A stretch of 7,442 nt of DNA from Dehalococcoidia bacterium (GTDB lineage: Bacteria > Chloroflexota > Dehalococcoidia > JAENJB01), in the NCBI GenBank assembly GCA_016844565.1, contig JAENJB010000136.1, positions 1 to 7,442 of the forward strand. Direction: 5' to 3'. Shown piece after piece: positions 6,070 through 7,442 of the stretch. Each line of letters starts with the position of its first letter. The first letter of the stretch is position 1. Below the pieces are notes generated by a model, which searched no databases, was not told the origin of the DNA, and saw only the letters and a list, made by a program, of their open reading frames with translations. A program made the translations under genes and the position numbers.

Positions 6070-6087
6070 AGACCATTGGGGGGCGCT

Positions 6088-6357
6088 TCAGTCCTCGCCC
6101 TCTTTCAGCTTCGAAAGATAGACGGAGCTGGTCTCCTCAATCCTTCCGTACTTCATCACCTCTTCGACCAGCTTCCTGTCCCAGGAACCTTCTCCGACAA
6201 TCCGGATGAGGGCTGCCGTGTCGAGCTGAGACACCTCAATCCACTTGCCTGCCCGCATAATCGCGTCATCGAGCCCGCCCCGCTCGGCCTCGCTCTTGCC
6301 GGGGAACTTCAGGCGGCTGTCGAACTTTATCCTGACCTTGTTGCCCGTTCCTCTCAT
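6088..6357 (-). pseudogene. C-terminal fragment of the frameshifted PD-(D/E)XK nuclease
   Basis: From ATG at 6357 this frame encodes 89 residues (VRIKFDSRLKFPGKSEAERG, ALIRIVGEGSWDRKLVEEVM, EETSSVYLSKLKEGED). It has no Shine-Dalgarno of its own and no recognisable independent fold. The same frame stays open upstream, reading REGVTAMRGTGNK, which joins naturally to the EYAR end of the nuclease once one copy of the 7-bp duplication at 6375-6388 is removed. The restored frame 7261-6088 would encode 388 residues. I therefore read it as the severed C-terminus of the nuclease, not as a separate gene. If the duplication is an assembly error, the two parts are one intact CDS. Confidence 0.82.
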
Positions 6358-7261
6358 AGCCGTTACCCCCTCCCGGCGGGCGGCGGGCGTACTCGACTAT
6401 GGCTTCCTTCACTTTATCCATCTCCTCGCCAATCGCCCCGGCCTGCTCCTTAAGCTCGGCGTATTTGTTGACCAGGATGACCCCCGGCTCCTTCAGGTAC
6501 TCATTCTGGGGCAGCGACTCTACGACGTGGAAATGCCTTCGTGCCGGGCAGAGGTCGGGGTACTCGCACCAATCGCAGTAAGCCGATTCTTTCGGCGGGA
6601 ACTCCAGCGCCGATTCAATCTCGTCGATGAGCCGGGTGGTATCCGCTGTCAGCCTGGCGATTGCCTCGTCGGAGCGGGAGGAGACCAGGTCGCGGTCGAA
6701 GGCGAGGTAGTGCCAGACGAGCTTGATGTCCTTGATATCGGGCGATCTCTTCCGCACGCCGAGTTGGTAGATGGCGAGCTGGCGGTCGTGGTCCGCGTTT
6801 TCCTGTGCGGGCAGGTGGGCCGAGGTCTTGTAGTCGTGAATCTGGTAACCGCCATCGCCGGTGCGGGAGAGCCGGTCGATGAAGCCCGTCATCTTATACC
6901 TGCTTCCTTTGTCCAGGGCGAAGTTCAGCCGCATCTCGGTCTGGATGGTGGTATCAGCGTCAAAGGGGGCGTAGCGATGGTAGTAGGTCTCGATCATTTT
7001 TCTGCCGAGGGCCTGGTAGTGTTCTTGAGTGACGTCCTCCCTGGTGATGACGACAGCGTCGTGCCAGCTCTTCCGCCAGGTAGCGTCATAAAAGGAGAGC
7101 AGCTCTGGCAGGCTGATCACCCTGGTAAGCCGGGCGTCGATATTCCCCAAGAACGCTTCGACACCTTCGGTGTCCCGCTCAATCTTATCGCGGTAACGGA
7201 GCCTGTACTTCAGCGGGCACTGCTCGTACACGCTGAGCTGGGAATGGGAGTAGATGGGCAT
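6266..7261 (-). CDS. PD-(D/E)XK (RecB/Cas4-like) nuclease with Fe-S cysteines, frameshifted near its C-terminus
   Basis: ATG at 7261 opens a 331-residue frame with only a weak AGGT ribosome site. Residues 1-293 are a PD-(D/E)XK (PDDEXK_1) nuclease: SHSQLSVYEQCPLKYRLRY (5-23), Glu109 in QTEMRLNF, GFIDRL (126-131), the core D143-Y-K145 in IHDYKTS, and the QLAIYQLG motif (161-168). Cys15, Cys229, Cys232 and Cys238 are placed like the Fe-S cluster ligands of Cas4 and AddB nucleases. Known: these process DNA ends in repair, recombination or defence. After residue 293 the frame shifts into proline/arginine-rich out-of-frame sequence and stops at 6266; the true C-terminus continues in 6357-6088. The segment after FLG (residue 39) also appears to lack the usual GxxxH helix. 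Probably non-functional or decaying. There are no cas genes or CRISPR repeats here, so Cas4 proper is not supported. Confidence 0.87.
   Translation of the reverse strand: MPIYSHSQLSVYEQCPLKYRLRYRDKIERDTEGVEAFLGNIDARLTRVISLPELLSFYDATWRKSWHDAVVITREDVTQEHYQALGRKMIETYYHRYAPFDADTTIQTEMRLNFALDKGSRYKMTGFIDRLSRTGDGGYQIHDYKTSAHLPAQENADHDRQLAIYQLGVRKRSPDIKDIKLVWHYLAFDRDLVSSRSDEAIARLTADTTRLIDEIESALEFPPKESAYCDWCEYPDLCPARRHFHVVESLPQNEYLKEPGVILVNKYAELKEQAGAIGEEMDKVKEAIVEYARRPPGGGNGYERNGQQGQDKVRQPPEVPRQERGRAGRAR
6375..6388. repeat. 7-bp tandem duplication that breaks the nuclease frame
   Basis: GGCGGGC occurs twice in direct succession (GCCCGCC twice on the coding strand). With one copy the coding strand reads on as EYARREGVTAMRG and the nuclease frame is open to 6088; with two copies it shifts. 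The pattern is typical of replication slippage. It could be a real mutation, a reversible length switch or an assembly error. Confidence 0.88.
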
Positions 7262-7442
7262 GACTAAACCTGCCTCTCACCTCTAAATACCCGCCTCGTC
7301 ATTCGCATGCCTCTCGTCTGTCATTCCCGCGAAAATAGCCACTTCCAGCACGGCCTGTCATTGCGAGCCCATCCCGACCTACCGGGAGGGCGAAGCAATC
7401 TCTGAGCCACTAGTACCGTATGAGATTGCTTCGGGCTTCGCC
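7262..7442. other. Gap upstream of the nuclease gene, mostly repeats
   Basis: It holds a partial palindromic repeat (7356-7442) and, at 7319-7335, TGTCATTCCCGCGAAAA, which looks like one arm of another common repeat type without a partner. No convincing promoter for the nuclease gene is visible; TATTTA near 7285-7290 on the minus strand has no good -35 box. No gene is seen. Confidence 0.55.
7356..7442. repeat. Partial palindromic repeat, TGTCATTGCGAG family, running off the window
   Basis: The left end TGTCATTGCGAG is identical to that of the element at 2439-2496. Inside are a hairpin CCCGACCTACCGGG and a perfect 12-bp inverted pair, CGAAGCAATCTC and GAGATTGCTTCG, around a loop ending in CCACTAGTACCGTAT. 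The right end should be an inverted GCAATGACA copy just past the window. It is a longer, more complete relative of the short element at 6038-6069. Confidence 0.75.

Larger units (their letters stand above)
5787..6087. other. Regulatory gap upstream of the SCP2-thiolase operon
   Basis: About 300 bp without a gene. From right to left it holds a short palindromic repeat (6038-6069), an 8-bp palindrome GTCCGGAC (6029-6036), a G-rich patch near 6011-6020, an imperfect 59-bp palindrome (5932-5990), the promoter (5868-5895) and the operon leader with two hairpins. No standard intrinsic terminator for the nuclease gene is visible: there are hairpins, but none is followed by a T run on the minus strand. 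Confidence 0.7.

Noticed and set aside
6266..7261. Cas4 and a CRISPR-associated locus
   Set aside because: The nuclease fold and Fe-S cysteines fit a broader PD-(D/E)XK group; no cas genes and no regularly spaced direct repeats are present.
6245..7267. A 340-codon plus-strand frame slightly longer than the nuclease
   Set aside because: The minus strand carries clear nuclease motifs (DYKT, QLAIYQ, four cysteines); the plus-strand translation has none.
7262..7320. Promoter of the nuclease gene around TATTTA
   Set aside because: There is no acceptable -35 box at the right spacing, so it is not listed as a feature.

Overview
All recognisable genes in this window lie on the minus strand, so the window reads right to left. 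The GC-rich coding, the many CaiB/BaiF-type CoA-transferase and SCP-x thiolase-like genes, and the intergenic repeats with TGTCATTGCGAG-type ends suggest an uncultivated environmental bacterium living on acyl-CoA chemistry. A Dehalococcoidia-like Chloroflexota is my best guess; a sulfate-reducer-type deltaproteobacterial lineage is the main alternative. No rRNA or housekeeping marker is present to settle this.

Right part (about 6088-7442). A PD-(D/E)XK (RecB/Cas4-like) nuclease gene runs from 7261. Near residue 293 its frame is broken by a 7-bp tandem duplication (GCCCGCC twice on the coding strand, 6375-6388). The natural C-terminus continues in another frame, 6357-6088. The nuclease also appears to have lost the N-terminal GxxxH segment usual in its family, so it looks like a decaying gene. 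It is flanked by palindromic repeats.

Middle gap (5787-6087). This 300-bp stretch holds two palindromic repeats, a textbook sigma70-type promoter on the minus strand (TTGACA, 16-bp spacer, TATAAT) and a leader of about 75 nt with two small hairpins, ending in a strong Shine-Dalgarno sequence.

Left part (1-5786). This is an operon-like run: an SCP2 lipid-binding protein, two tandem paralogous SCP-x/thiolase-like proteins, a DUF35 zinc-ribbon/OB-fold partner, and two family III (CaiB/BaiF) CoA-transferases, the last cut by the window edge. The first four genes are packed within 0-15 nt of each other. The two CoA-transferase genes are each preceded by a gap of about 145-155 bp holding a palindromic repeat.

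The operon probably makes an acyl-CoA-processing module: CoA loading by the transferases, lipid or acyl binding by SCP2, and carbon-carbon bond making or breaking by a thiolase/DUF35 complex. The most notable point is that both thiolase-like proteins lack the nucleophilic cysteine (Gly85 and Ala85 at the expected site), and the second CoA-transferase lacks the expected catalytic aspartate (Ser175), while the last one keeps it (Asp176). This suggests a heteromeric, repurposed enzyme set, possibly an aldolase/lyase rather than an ordinary thiolase. Its substrate cannot be read from the sequence.
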